A DNA stretch of 64,000 nucleotides from Stereocaulon alpinum (lineage: Eukaryota; Ascomycota; Lecanoromycetes; Lecanorales; Stereocaulaceae). The notes under the pieces are model-generated. The model was not told the origin of the DNA and did no database searches. It saw nothing but the letters and a program-made list of their open reading frames with translations. This document shows, piece after piece, positions 26,401 through 38,520 of the stretch. The DNA is taken from contig JAEUBA010000058.1 of assembly GCA_018257865.1 (NCBI GenBank), positions 1 to 64,000 on the forward strand, in the 5' to 3' direction. Within the stretch, counting starts at the first letter, position 1, and each line of letters opens with the position of its first letter. The position numbers and the translations under genes were made by a program.

Positions 26401-29150
26401 CATACTTAAATAAGTAAAATATAGACTTAATAGAGGCGTAGATCTTAATATTTAGATAAGCACGGTACTTCTTTAGAAGCTAGGGGTTATAAGGAATAAC
26501 CTATTAGTTAGTATAGCCCTCTAGGGTAGGCTCTATATACAGGCGTCGATAATACGGGTATACTCCCTTAGGATTAAATAATAACTTATTATAAATATCC
26601 TTAGGGAAGAACTTAGAGTACTAGTTCTTCTCTTTATCCTAATAGATATTAGAGGCTGAGTAATAGTAATAGATTATATAAGTAGTTACTAACTTATAGA
26701 GTACTAAGTCCTTCGTTTTATTAGGAATAATAGCTTAGACGGCGTTATTAATCTAAAAGATATATCTAATTTTATCCTCCTTATAAATAATAAGAAGGAT
26801 ATAGGCGTGCGGTAGACCTCGCTTTTAAAATTTAACTATATAGTAATAACTAATATAGACGCCTAAGATATATCTCTTAAAAAGATCCTTAAGAAGCTCC
26901 TAGAGCTTTATATTAAAAACCTATACCTATATATTATAGACCTCCGTCGTCGATAAACTAGGTTAAATAGAACAGCGGACGTCAGCCTAATTCGGGTTAT
27001 ATATAAAAGTTATAAAGAAGGTAGGATTACCTTAATACCGTACTACTATTAAAGCGTCCTCTATATCTACCTTTATAGCTTTAAGGCTACCGGCTATATT
27101 AGATAATAGAATAGTAACCTTACTACTAAGATCGCTAAGCCCTAAATTTAGATTATTATATAGTTAATTAATTAAGCCTTTATAGCTGAGTACCCGAATT
27201 TTATACTAATACTTAATATACTAATTTAGGTTATTCTATTTAATAGTAGCGTAAGCGTTAGTAATAAAGTAGCTAAGGAAACGCTTAGAATAGAGTAATC
27301 GAAAGAATCTACCGTTACGGTGCTATTATAGTATTAGTAGAAGAATTCTTTAAAATATTAAATCTTATAAGGCCTACCCCGCAGGGAAATCTTATTTTAA
27401 AAACTTAAAAATACGGAAAATATAATATATACTCTCTAGTAGTTGATTATTTTAGTACCGTTTTAAGTAATATATTAATAGTTCTATAAAAATTATATTT
27501 AGAACGAAATTCTTCTCTATATCTAGCTTACTTATATCAGCTAATAGATATCTTCCGTAACTATTAATAGCGATATCTATAGCTACTATAATAAAGCGCT
27601 ATATATCCAGCACTTATAGGGGTATTACTAAGATAGTATAGAAGGGGGGCGGCGCTTCTTAGAAGAAAAATAATAGAAGATCGCAATATCCTATATAAAG
27701 ATATAAAGTACTAGAAAAGATAATCTTACTAATATAAGGGTAGACGTTTAAAAGATATAAATTAGGCTTATCTATAGCTAATAGCGATAGATCTAACTCC
27801 TAGTAACTTATATAGACCCTCTATAACCTCTTAGTATAGCTTTATCTCTTTTAGGCTCTTCCTCCTTATTACCGCACTTAGGCCGATCGGGGTCCTAATA
27901 TATACTATAGTACTAAGTAGTTCCCTACCTTATATTTAACCTATAAGCAGCGAGGAGATATCCTTCTAAGAGCCTATTATATCCCCGCAGTAGTAGACTA
28001 TCGTACTAGCTTTATTCCCTATAAGGGAAAGGCAGGATATACCGTAGGGGTATATAGGATAAGTACTATTTAGGGACCCTTATAAGGCCCCTACCCTTAA
28101 CTTTAATACGAATATCTTATATAATACGTCCCTTCGCGCCGTCGGGAGGAGTAATTATAATATAGGCTACCTTACTAGATATAGGGCGATTATATATACT
28201 ATGATTAGCACGCTTAGGGTTATATTATATAATACGGACGTTTATAGTCTATAGAGGGTATCTTACCTTATTATCTAATAAGCGTTCCCAGCAAGTCTTA
28301 AAGCTTTATATATAGGGGTTAATATCTCGAAGGAGTTACTAAAGAAGAAGTACTATATCCGTATTAATAGATCTTTTAACCTACCTAGTATATATTATAC
28401 GGGTATCTACTTAATCCTAGCTATTATTAATAAAGTAGTACTAAGTATATCTCTTAGTAACGCCTTCTTTAGGTAAAAGTAGACTAATAGCGTAATATAT
28501 CCCCCCTTAGATCTTATATATAGTCCGCCTAACCTAATAATCTATCTTATCTACGCCCTTACTAGTAAAAGAAAGTAGGTTATTATAGTTTAAGGCTCTC
28601 TTAATAAACGTAGTACTACGGGTAGTCCGTTTTATCTTATACTACCCTAGCTAATAAGGGTCTAGGATACGGTCCTAACTATCTAATATATATTCCACCT
28701 TATAAAACAGCTTATTTAATATAAGAACTTAACACTTAGGGTTACCTTCAGGTAGTTATTTAAGGAATTCGAAGTTAGGGGAGTTAGGTACCTAGATATT
28801 AATTATACTATTCTAATAGTACTACTACTATTTAGTAGAAAGATACTTACCCTTAAAAGAGAAGGCGTAGTAATAAGGATATTTATTAGTTAGATTAAAG
28901 AACTACGGTAATATAATATACTCTAAGAGATTAATATATACTTACGGTAGCTAAGTATATAGATATATATTAGGTAAGGTTCTACTACCCTTATCTATAG
29001 TATTACGGCGCTAATATAGTTAACGGCGACGCTACTAATATAGTATATATTCCTCGCTATTCTCCTATACCTATAGGGCGTATCTCTATTACTAGCGGAG
29101 GTTATATTATAGTTCTAGCAGGGGTACTTCCTCTTTAGAAGAAGAATCTT
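23475..29150 (-). mobile_element. Helitron with Rep and helicase remains (degenerate)
   Basis: A rolling-circle transposon on the minus strand; its right (5') edge is not resolved. The Rep (HUH endonuclease) motif reads KRGLPHAYI at about 26799-26830, where the family has QKRGLPHAHI; the second metal-binding His is a Tyr codon. The PIF1-like helicase follows, with Walker A read as SASGTRKT (family GPGGTGKT) at about 25020-25060 and a SRFKI-like motif near 24880-24900. The 3' end on this strand has a short hairpin (23485-23503) followed by GGGCACTAA, which fits the hairpin-plus-CTRR rule for Helitrons. Gypsy A's gag lies immediately beyond. Stops fill all frames. Confidence 0.75.
25478..25560. 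repeat. Short tandem repeat inside the Helitron
   Basis: Units of about 20-23 bp beginning CTTAGATA and containing GAATATAGT recur at 25478, 25501, 25521 and partly at 25544. It lies between the helicase and Rep regions. It is diverged and has no evident function. Confidence 0.6.
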
Positions 29151-29214
29151 AGTACTTAGATAGACTTAAATCCTCTAGATTACGGGGCGGTATAACTACT
29201 TAGATAACTAGTTA

Positions 29215-29286
29215 GATATCTAATTAGGCAGGGCGAGGCCGTTAATAGGCGATATCTAATTAGGTAGGGCGAGGCCGTAGATAGGC
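29215..29286. repeat. 36-bp tandem duplication
   Basis: Two adjacent 36-bp units (29215-29250, 29251-29286) start GATATCTAATTAGG and contain the GC-rich core AGGGCGAGGCCGT. They differ at a few positions. The core keeps CG pairs, consistent with RIP sparing CpG. It lies near the unresolved right edge of the Helitron. Confidence 0.75.
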
Positions 29287-29778
29287 GTTCTACTACTGCG
29301 GTCGAATAATTAGCCTTCTCTATATATTATAAATTTATACCTACTAACTTATAGTAGTAATATTAAGGTTCCTAGCGCTCTAAGCGGTCCTAGCGCGTTT
29401 CCCCCCACCTTAACCTTATATTCTACGGTTAACAGTATTATTTAGGAGGTCTCTAAGTAGTATAAACGAATTCTGCCGCTTTTAATTAACTAAACGCGTA
29501 GATTACTTAGTAGATATAGGATTAATATATATATATACCTAAGGCTTCGGAGCTTAATTACTTATAATATATACCTTATTATATATACTACTAGTACTAG
29601 TAAAGACGTTTTGAGGTCGTAGGGCTATACTATAGTAAGATAGTAGAGCAGTAGTAAATATAGGAGTTACCTAGGTTTTTTTAAGAAGAGGCGCTAAGTA
29701 TTAAGCTTAGTAATTACTAGCGAGCGGTACCTATAAAATATAGTAATAACGCTTCTTTTACTTATAACTATTGCGTAA

Positions 29779-30891
29779 CAGGTCCTAGAAGCGGAAGCAG
29801 TTATTATACCTATCTAAACCTATCTAGACGCCCTAGTTATAAGATACTAGGCACTAAGGGGAGTATACCCCTTAATAATCGAAGGCAACCGCTTAATCCG
29901 TAGGAGACTGCAGGGAAGGAGAGGAAGGGCGCGCCTAATACGCCTAACCCTATTACTAGAAAAGGAAGAATAGGCCCTATAGGAGCTTAAGGCGAAGGAT
30001 TAGGATTAAGCGGTAACAGCGATAAGGAGGAAGGTATATTAGTATAACCTAAAAACGGATATTAAGGAGTATTAAGACGTAGGCGTCCTAGCTAAGAAGA
30101 TATAAGGCTAGGTAATAGCGAAGTAGATTAAGCGGTAGGAGGTATATAAGGATACTATCCCTAAGCACTCTTATATACCCGTATAGAATAAACCGTTATT
30201 TAGAGAAAGGTATAACTACTACCTAAAGCTTAGGAAGGTAGAAAGCTTAATAGCAGTCTAACTCTAAAGTAGAAAGAATAGGTTTAACTACTTCCTTTAT
30301 AAGGTAAGAGTACTAGGGGTCCGTAGTACCTACTATAGTTATAGATAAAGGAATTAGGATATAAAGTATATTCTCCTATACTACCTAGAGCTTAGTAACA
30401 CTTAAAGGGAGCTTATTAAAGAGGTAGAGACTTATAATATTAGGACTATACTAGCTAAGGTTACTAGTATAAGAGCAGCTATAAGATAGCTAGTTAGGTT
30501 AGGATTCCTAACGCAGTATTAACTTACTAAGGAACAGCTCTCCTAGTCTAAACTCCCTATTAGAGTAGAACTGGTAATAAAAACCCTAAAGATAAAGAAG
30601 CCTAAGCGTAAGTAGAAGCTAAAGGCGGCGGAGCTACCGGAGTATTATAGAGCTTATTAGGGTAACGGAGATTATTATTACCAGTGTTATAGAGCCTAGT
30701 AGCGAGGTCGGATAGGCGGAGCAAAATGATAAGTAAGTTAATAAGCGAAAGTTTTTAGCTAGAAGGGGCGACTCTAGAAAGGTTTCTTTCGCGTCTAGAG
30801 GGCCTTTAACCCCCCTAGATTTCCTAATAATATAAGAGAACACCCTTATTAGTATATATAGATACTAGAATAGGCGTATAAATCAATCAAT
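29779..30891 (+). mobile_element. 5'-truncated Tad-like LINE copy (plus strand)
   Basis: This matches the last 1.1 kb of the LINE at 9165-10350 in inverse orientation and ends with the same tail, GGCGTATAAATCAATCAAT. A 14-bp target duplication taactattgcgtaa lies at 29765-29778 and 30892-30905, splitting the left arm of the inverted-repeat element. The truncated 5' end and long target duplication are typical of target-primed reverse transcription. This copy is somewhat less mutated than the full-length one, keeping for example GGCGGCGGAGCTACCGGAG. Confidence 0.88.
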
Positions 30892-32899
30892 TAACTATTG
30901 CGTAAATAGGCTGATTCTAATAATTCTTAATACGTAAGTAATCTAATAGCTGACTTTAAAACTTATAAAGTTATCTTAATACTATATAATATATATAGCG
31001 CGAGGCATTACTGCGAAGAAGTTACGAAGTAGATTTAACTTTTAGTAGTTAAAGGCGCTAGGCCGAAAAGCGTACTATTAGGGGGGGAGAAGTATAGGGG
31101 CAATCTAATTAGCTGTAAAGGCGGAATTACTCCGAAAGTCGCGATATTCTATTATTATAAGAAAGATAAGCTATCGACCCTTAGGCCTAGCCTATTAGGC
31201 TTAGAAATCTATTATTCTAATAGGCGGCTCCCTTATAACTTAAAGGCCCTATAGTTAGATAATTTCCTATAAGTACTTAAGCCGCCGCCTCTATAATACT
31301 CGCGCCCTATAGTATTCTCTTATATAATAGCTTAGGTAATAATATTATCCCTATTATTAAATACCTTACCTATACTTAAGATTTTATTCTTTAGCTCCGG
31401 TCTTAGCTTAGCTAGAAAGAGGTTAGCTTTAAACTTTAGGGCTATAAGCGATAGGTTAGCTTCTAACTCCTTTAAGTAGGCCTTAAATATAGTAACTTTT
31501 TAATTAAAATATTACTTTACCTCCTTAAACCTTTTATAGGCGAAGAGACGACGGTTAATAAGATCTATAACTAAATTATATAGGAATTACTTAAAGAATT
31601 CGAATATTATATTATCCTATCTATAGTCCTTTAGGTAGGTATTCTACTAAGAATTTAGGTTATCTTTTAAAGCGTCTATATAGTAGATTATCTTAGATAG
31701 TTTAGTAGTAAAGTACTTTAGACTCTTAAGAAACTTCTTTTCTAAGTTAGTAAACTAGCGTAGGTATTTACCCTTACTAATTCCCTTATAAGGTTATATA
31801 TTCTTAGGCCGAAAGCTTTTCGGTACTAGGGGTCTTTAGAGTTTAATAGGTAAGTTCGTAGGCGCGCTAAAGATAAGCGTTATAAGATATAAAGGAATCC
31901 TTTAGCTAGTAATATTAACTAATTATACTAATATAGCGGTAGTAGGATATTATTCCTCCTCTTAAACTATCCTTATAGGTATTCTAATAGTACTCTATAA
32001 CCTAAGGTATTAAATTATATTATTTTTAGCTTCTAATACTAATAATTCGCGTAGTTACTTTAGGCGGCGATTCGTTACTTAGGCTTCTTATAAGCGTTAC
32101 TTAAGATTAGCGTCGTCTAAATTAGAGGTATCTAGCTAAGACTCTCCGTTAGTCTTATAGCTCTCTATAGGATTATTATTATTATTAATATTATTAGATT
32201 CTTTAGCGTTAGTAATAGTTATAGTAGTATAACTACGCGTTTAACCTAATATTATAGTAACTCTGAGCCTCTCCCTTTAAAAGGTAGAGAAATTAGAACT
32301 ATAAAGGCTAGCGACGCCGGCTCTAAGCTAGTATATTAAGGTATAAGAGATATAAAGTTACTAGATTTAGGTATTAAGTAATAGATATAATTATATTACT
32401 TAGTAGTAGAGTAGTAGCAGAACTAATTTCTAAAGATCCCTAAAATACTGGGGAGTCCTAAGTAGTAATACTATTGCTAAGCCCCTAGACCCTAATTAAT
32501 ATTATTACGTTAGCGTAGCTATAACGCGCACACGCTTAAGGGTTGATAATTATAAGCCTAAGAGGATAAAGAAGATAAGGAGGAAGAGGAATTCGGATCC
32601 AACTTTAATAATAATATTAAATTAGGAAAAGTATTACGTCGTTAGGGATCCTAGACCCTTACGACGGTAATAACTACTTAGGGAAGGATATACGGGGAAT
32701 AGGTAGCCCTATAGGAGCAGAGAAGGATAATAGCGTAAGAGGATATAAAGAGGAAAAGAAGGGGTTACCTTAAGATAGAAAGGGTTTTAAGGTACTAAAG
32801 TTAAAAGTTAGGAATATATCTTTCTTATAATAACAGAATATCGCGACTTTCGGAGCAATTCCGCCTTTACAGCTAATTAGATTACCCCTATACTTCTCC

Positions 32900-33427
32900 C
32901 CCCCTGATAGTACGCTTTTCGGCCTAGCGCCTTTAACTACTAAAAGTTGAATCTGCTTCGTAACTTCTTCGCAGTAATACCTCGCGCTATATACGTTATA
33001 TAATATCTAGATAATTTTATAAGTTTTAAAGTTAGCTATCAGCTTGCTTGCGTATTAAAAATTTTCAAAAACGGTCTATTTGCGCAATAGTTGTAAGTAA
33101 AAGAAGTGTTTTCGCTATATTTTACGGGCAGCTAGCTCACTAGCAAATACTAAGCTTAATACCCTAACAGTACCCTTTTCCGCCTAGCGCCTTTAACTAC
33201 TAAAAGTTAAATCTGCTTCGTAACTTCTTCGCAGTAATGCCTCGCGCTATATACGTTATATAATATCTAGATAATTTTATAAGTTTTAAAGTCAGCTATC
33301 AGCTTGCTTGCGTATCAACAATTTTCAAAATCAGCCTATTTACGTAATAGTTATAAGTAAAAGAAGCGTTTTCGCTATATATTATAGGTAGCCCTAGCTC
33401 GCTACTAAATACTAAGCTTAATACTTA
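32900..33427. repeat. Tandem duplication of the right inverted-repeat arm
   Basis: A unit of about 260 bp starting AGTACSCTTTTCSGCCTAGCGCC is present twice in direct orientation, at about 32906-33169 and 33170-33427. The copies differ mainly by C-to-T and G-to-A changes. The duplication gives the right side two alternative ends. Confidence 0.8.
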
Positions 33428-33429
33428 CT

Positions 33430-33600
33430 ATTTAAATAACTTTAGAAGTCTTAGGGGTAGAGATTAGCTTTATATATATAAAATATACTATAAATAGAGA
33501 GCTTTCCAACGCCGCTCAAATTTTCTAAATCGGGTATAAAATAAGCGATATATAGCTATTTTATTATTAATCTTCTGTGAAGATTACGGGCACTAACTTA
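33430..33600 (+). mobile_element. Second Helitron 3' end
   Basis: About 170 bp here resemble the 3' end of the Helitron at 23475-23680, in opposite orientation. Both have an AGTCTTAGGGG/TTGCTTAGGGG-like start, an ACTATAAATAGA stretch and the same last 40 bases. It contains a perfect 8-bp hairpin (TAATCTTC-TGT-GAAGATTA, 33568-33586) followed by CGGGCACTAA, ending at 33596. The hairpin plus CTAA is the expected Helitron 3' signal. No Rep or helicase is attached, so this is a non-autonomous or truncated copy. Confidence 0.72.
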
Positions 33601-36600
33601 TATACTATATAATAATACCTATTCTATATAAAAAGATAAAGATAGCTACTATTAGCCCTAAGGATACCTACTATAGGAGGTAACCTATAGAGATTAGGAT
33701 TACTTAGAGTAAGATAGGAAGGACGCTATAGGAAAATAAGGTAAGAAGTTAATAGAATCGACGGCTAGTAGACGAATATTAGTTAATTAATTTAGAGAGG
33801 TAATAAGAAGCTGATATAAGTCCTAAAAGTAATAAAACTCCCTTATTACTAGGATATTAAAGAGGAAGGAACAGCTATAAGTAAGCTAACTAAAAGTAAG
33901 ATTAGTATAAAGATAGTATCTAGAATACGAAGAAGCTGAGATTCTACTAGTAACGAAGTAAAATACTAGGAATAATATTATTATAGGTAGACTATAGAGG
34001 AATCCTTCTAGACTATAGAAGAGGATAAATTATTTAGGTATAAGTAGTTAGGGTTCCTAACTACTAGGAGGCCTATATAGTATAGGAGGGAGATAAGACT
34101 TAATAATTTAAGTAAGGACTTTATAAAGTAGATATCTAAGTTCCCTAAGATAATTAGACCGCTTATAGAAACGCCTAATTAGTTAAAATAAGTCTATTAG
34201 TTATTAGAAATATAGAAGGATATCTTCTACGAGAATATTAAGGATATACCGAAGATAGACTTAATTAAGTATAGAATTCTAATATATAATAATATAATCC
34301 TAAGAGTAGCAAAACCGGTATTATACACCCTAGAGGAAATAAAATAGTAATAGGAGAATCTACTAAAACTAATAGAAGCTGGAATTATTACGTAGTATAT
34401 ATCCCCTTAGAGTGCTAGAAGTCGATTCCTAAGAAAAGAAGATAGAACGCTAAGGATAGTATATACGTTTATACCTATAAATAAGGTAACAATAAAAGCT
34501 AATTACCTAATAAAGTGTATTAAGCCTATATTATAAAAGGTATCCTAACTATAGCTAAGGTATATATTTAAGGTAGATAGTTCTAATAGATATTAGGTAA
34601 TAGGAATCTTTAACCTATATACTTTTAAATTAGCCTTCTCTTTAGTACTTAGGTAACTATACTACCTCCGTATAGGCTAAGGATATATAGGTGGACTAAG
34701 AACGTATATATAGCTTAAGGATATTATTATATTAAGTATTCTAAGCCCTAATCCTAAACTAGTACTTACTAACGCGATATATAGCGAGGCTGTCTATAAG
34801 TATTTTATAGATAATAATATCGGGGGTGCGGAAATGTTCTAAGGCCTTATATATTTTCTTTACTACTACTATTTTCCTAGACTTATATAGGCCCGCCTTA
34901 CCCTAAACCCGAAGAAGTACTTATTCTTTATGTTAAAGGTTAAGATACTAGGATATTAGCGTAATAAGAATAGAATCCGGCTATTAGAAGATAAATTAGG
35001 ATAGTTTAGGGAATAGCTAGTTCCTAAAACGAAAGACGAACTAATAAGATTTATATATATACTTGATTAATTAATTAATTTATACGCCTATTCTAGTATC
35101 TATATATACTAATAAGGGTATTCTTTTATATAATTAGAAAATCTAGGGGGCTATAAGCCCTCTAGACGTAAAAGAAACCTTTTTTAGGGTCGCCCCTTTT
35201 AGCTAGAAACTCTCGCTTATTAGCTTACCTATTACTTTACTCCGCCTATCTAACCTTACTCCTAAGCTTTATAATACTAGTAATTATAGTCTCCTTTACC
35301 CTATTAGGCCTTATAATACTTTAGTAGCTCTACTACCTTTAGCTCTACCTTATACTTAGGCTTCTTTATCTTTAGAGTTTTTATTATTAGTTCTACTCTA
35401 ATAAGGAGTTTAGACTAGGAAAGCTATTCCTTAGTAAGTTAATACTATATTAGAAATCCTAACTAGACTAGCTATCTTACTACTACCCTTATACTATTAA
35501 CTTTAGCTAGTATAGTCTTAATATTATAAGTCCCTACCTCCTTAATAAGTTCTCTTTAAGTATCGCTAAGCTTTAAGTAGTATAGGAGAATATACTTTAT
35601 ATCCTAATTTCTCTAACTATAGCTATAGCGAGCGCTACGAATCCTTAGTACTTTTACTTTATATAAGAAGTAGTTAAACCTATTCTTACTACTTTAGAGT
35701 TAGACTACTATTAAGCTTTCTACCTTCCTTAGTTTTAGGTAGTAGTTATACCTATCTCTAAATAATACCTCCTTTTAAGCGGGTATATAAGAGTATTTAG
35801 GGATAGCCTCTTTATATACCTCCTACTACTTAGTCTACTTTATTATTACCTAACTCCTTACTTTCTTAATTAAGATACCTATATCTTAGTATTCCTTAAT
35901 ATCTATTTCTAAGTTATACTAATACGCTTTCTACTTTATTATTATTAATACTTAGTCCTAATCCTTCGCTTTAAGCTCCTAAAGGGCTTATACCTCCTTC
36001 TTTAGTAATAGGGTAGGATATATTAGGTATACCCTCCCTCTTTTTCCCTATAATCTCTAATAGATTATACGGTTACCTTTAATTATTAGATTATAGATTC
36101 CCCTTAGTACTTAATATCTTATAACTAAAGTATCTAACTAAGTTTAGATAAGAGGGATAACCGCCTCCGCCTTTAAGACCTAAACTAGTATTACTCTATA
36201 TACTCTAAGTACTATCCTTAGATAGTTATTTTATATTATCGCTAGTATCTTAATATACTTTCCCGCTACTCCTAGTTCTCTAGTAGGGGTATACTAGATC
36301 GGTATAGTAAATATAAGTATAGGTCTTACTACTATACTATATACCGTCCTATATTTCTCGAACGTTATATATATACTACTATTCTTAAAAGTATTTATTC
36401 CTAGAAGGGCTGACTACTTAATAGTTATAAAATCCGCAATCGTTAAAGAAAAAGTAACTATTAAATAGAGAGTAAAGTAGAGTATAACGAGTAAGGTAGT
36501 AGATTTTCGATAGACTTTCTAGTACTAGAGAGCTTTTAATATAGTAAAGTAGGCAGTCTTAGAGAATACTTGTTTAGGAGGAGATAATAATTAGTAATAT

Positions 36601-38520
36601 TATCTATATACTAATACGTCGAAAACTAGCCTTAGAGGGGTACTATTTTAACTTAAGATATTAGAACTTAGAGTCCTAATAAATAAAGACTTATAGGCTA
36701 ATATATCTATCGTAATATTCCTATCTTTTCAACTAACCCCTATATAATTAAGATATTATATAACTAAGCGAGAAGTATTAGCTGTGGTAAAAGCGCTCGT
36801 AGAAGTAAGATAGATTATAAAAGGCTTAAAGTTTCCTATTATATTATATACGGATTACTAAGCACTGCTGAAAATATTATAAAGCGAGGATATAACTAGT
36901 AGAATCTCTAGGTAGTAACTAGCTCTTAGCGAATATAACCTAAATATCTACTATATCCTAGGAAGTAAGATTATAATAGCGGATAGTTTATTAAGGATTA
37001 AAGGTTACCTATTAGTAAAAGCGACTAACTTTAAAAATACTATAGCAAGCTTTACTATAGAAGAAGGAATAGGTAGCTCTACTATAGGAGGTTACTTAGA
37101 AGATACTCTTAATAACGGATAGGAATAAAAATAGCAGGAATAGCTAGAAGATCCCTAGTACTAGGATATTATCGAGTATAAGTTTACAGGGGCTGCTAGG
37201 CTAGAGCTAACCCTTTAAACCCTAGGCCGAAGGGTAACTAGGCACCTAGCAAGCAAGTTTATTCTAGTCGATAATAGCAGCCTCTAGAGGACTAAGCTTA
37301 TATACGTCGAAAGAAACGGTAAGTATAGCAGATATATATATAAGCCGCAAGTAGCCTAAGCCTTATTTATCCTATATAACGTATATAGGTATTTCTTAGA
37401 AGGAATTATATATAAAAGATATATTAGCAAGTTCTTCTAGCCTATAAGGTAAAGAGATATTAATATCTTCTATTAGACGTACTATAGTTATTAAATAATT
37501 AGTCTACTAAAGCTACGAAGTAGGTTACTACTAGTAGTCAGCCTACAGCCTATAGATTATTTAGGATATAATTATATTAGACTATTTTCTCCTATTACTA
37601 AATTAGGATATAAATTTATTCTAATTACGGTAGACTATATATCTCGATTCCTATTCGCTGAAGCTTTCACTATGGCAAATTCTACGAATTCGGTAGCGTT
37701 TATAGATAAGAATATTACTAATAAGCTTAGGTATCCGTAGGCAGTATACTATAATAATAGGGCTTACTTTAAGAGGTTTTTTAGTGCTAGGCTTAAGTAG
37801 ATAAATATAAAATAGATATAGGTACTAGTATCTTATCCTTTATCCGTTAGGCTTATAGAATAATATATTTAGTTAATCCTCCGAATACTACGAGCGATAC
37901 TATAATACTATATAGAAGCTATTCTTATATAGGATAAATATATACTAGTAATTATTAGGGCTATTAATACTAGATATATTAAAGTCTTTAGATATAGTCT
38001 AGCAGAGATCTTATTCAGATTTCTTCTAAAATACTACCTAGGAGGAGATAAGTATAATAAAGTTCTCCGCTTTAGAGCTATCGAAAGCGAGATATAAAGC
38101 CTTATAAGTAGAGAGGTACTAATAGTTAAGGAGGTGATATATAAATCCAGAATAACAATTCTTAATAAAATTAGGCAAATAGTATTATAGAAGAGATATA
38201 AAAAGGCGGAGAAAGATACTACTCTAATAAATAAGAAGTCTAAGTCGCTATATAAGACTTAACTACTATAAAAAGGTAACCTAGTAAAACTAAGGCGGCT
38301 AGATTAGGATAACTAGAAGTTATATAAGATAGAACTAAGATAGAAAGGTCTATACTAAGTAGAAAAGATTTCGGAATATAGTTACTCTATATAGCTGCGA
38401 GATATAATCACTAATAAAATAAAAGGCAAATATTATACGGATAATATCGTATTATAGCTAGAGAGGACCGAATACAATAATAATAGTATTATATAGATAT
38501 TAGTAGCGTAATAAAATAGG
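33601..38520 (+). mobile_element. Gypsy B retrotransposon, pol region, split by a LINE (degenerate)
   Basis: A plus-strand Ty3/gypsy pol. The reverse transcriptase lies about 34330-35050: an RSRFLRKED-like entry, the catalytic strand read KYFIDNNIGG near 34800 where YxDD is expected, and a LNPKKYLFF-like motif. After the inserted LINE (35064-36364) the frame resumes with a FLKVFIPRRADY-like thumb region. RNase H follows (YTDASKTSLRGVLF-like, near 36600; LYTDYQALLKIL-like, near 36850). Integrase (about 37500-38100) has a LITVDYISRF-like core strand. The KYFxDDDIGG catalytic context differs from the YLDDILIYS of gypsy A and elements 1 and 2, so this is a separate lineage. I could not find its LTRs. 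Confidence 0.8.
35064..36364 (-). mobile_element. 5'-truncated Tad-like LINE copy (minus strand)
   Basis: It matches 9165-10460 of the full-length LINE in the same orientation, with the 3' tail (GATTAATTAATTAATTTATACGCC region on the plus strand) at 35064. A 13-bp duplication ttatatatatact lies at 35051-35063 and 36365-36377. Removing the insert and one copy restores the gypsy B frame between reverse transcriptase and RNase H. Sequence identity to the full-length LINE ends sharply at about 36360. Confidence 0.9.

Larger units (their letters stand above)
29695..33427. mobile_element. Inverted-repeat element with gag-like interior, carrying a LINE insertion
   Basis: A left arm (29695-29778 resuming at 30906-31163) is the inverse complement of a right arm (32817-33169), about 345 bp each. 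The right end carries a second partial copy of the arm (33170-33427). The extreme ends are mirror images, TAAGTATTAAGCTTAG and CTAAGCTTAATACTTA; a TA dinucleotide lies at each end, so TA could be the duplicated target. The 1.65-kb interior, read on the minus strand while ignoring stops, gives a Lys/Leu-rich helical stretch about 31300-31800 that resembles a retrotransposon gag (for example FKANLFLAKLRPELKNKI). I recognise no transposase. Its class is therefore unclear. Confidence 0.6.

Noticed and set aside
30634..30843. 69-codon minus-strand open frame
   Set aside because: It is antisense to the 3' end of a plus-strand LINE fragment and is a shadow of it.
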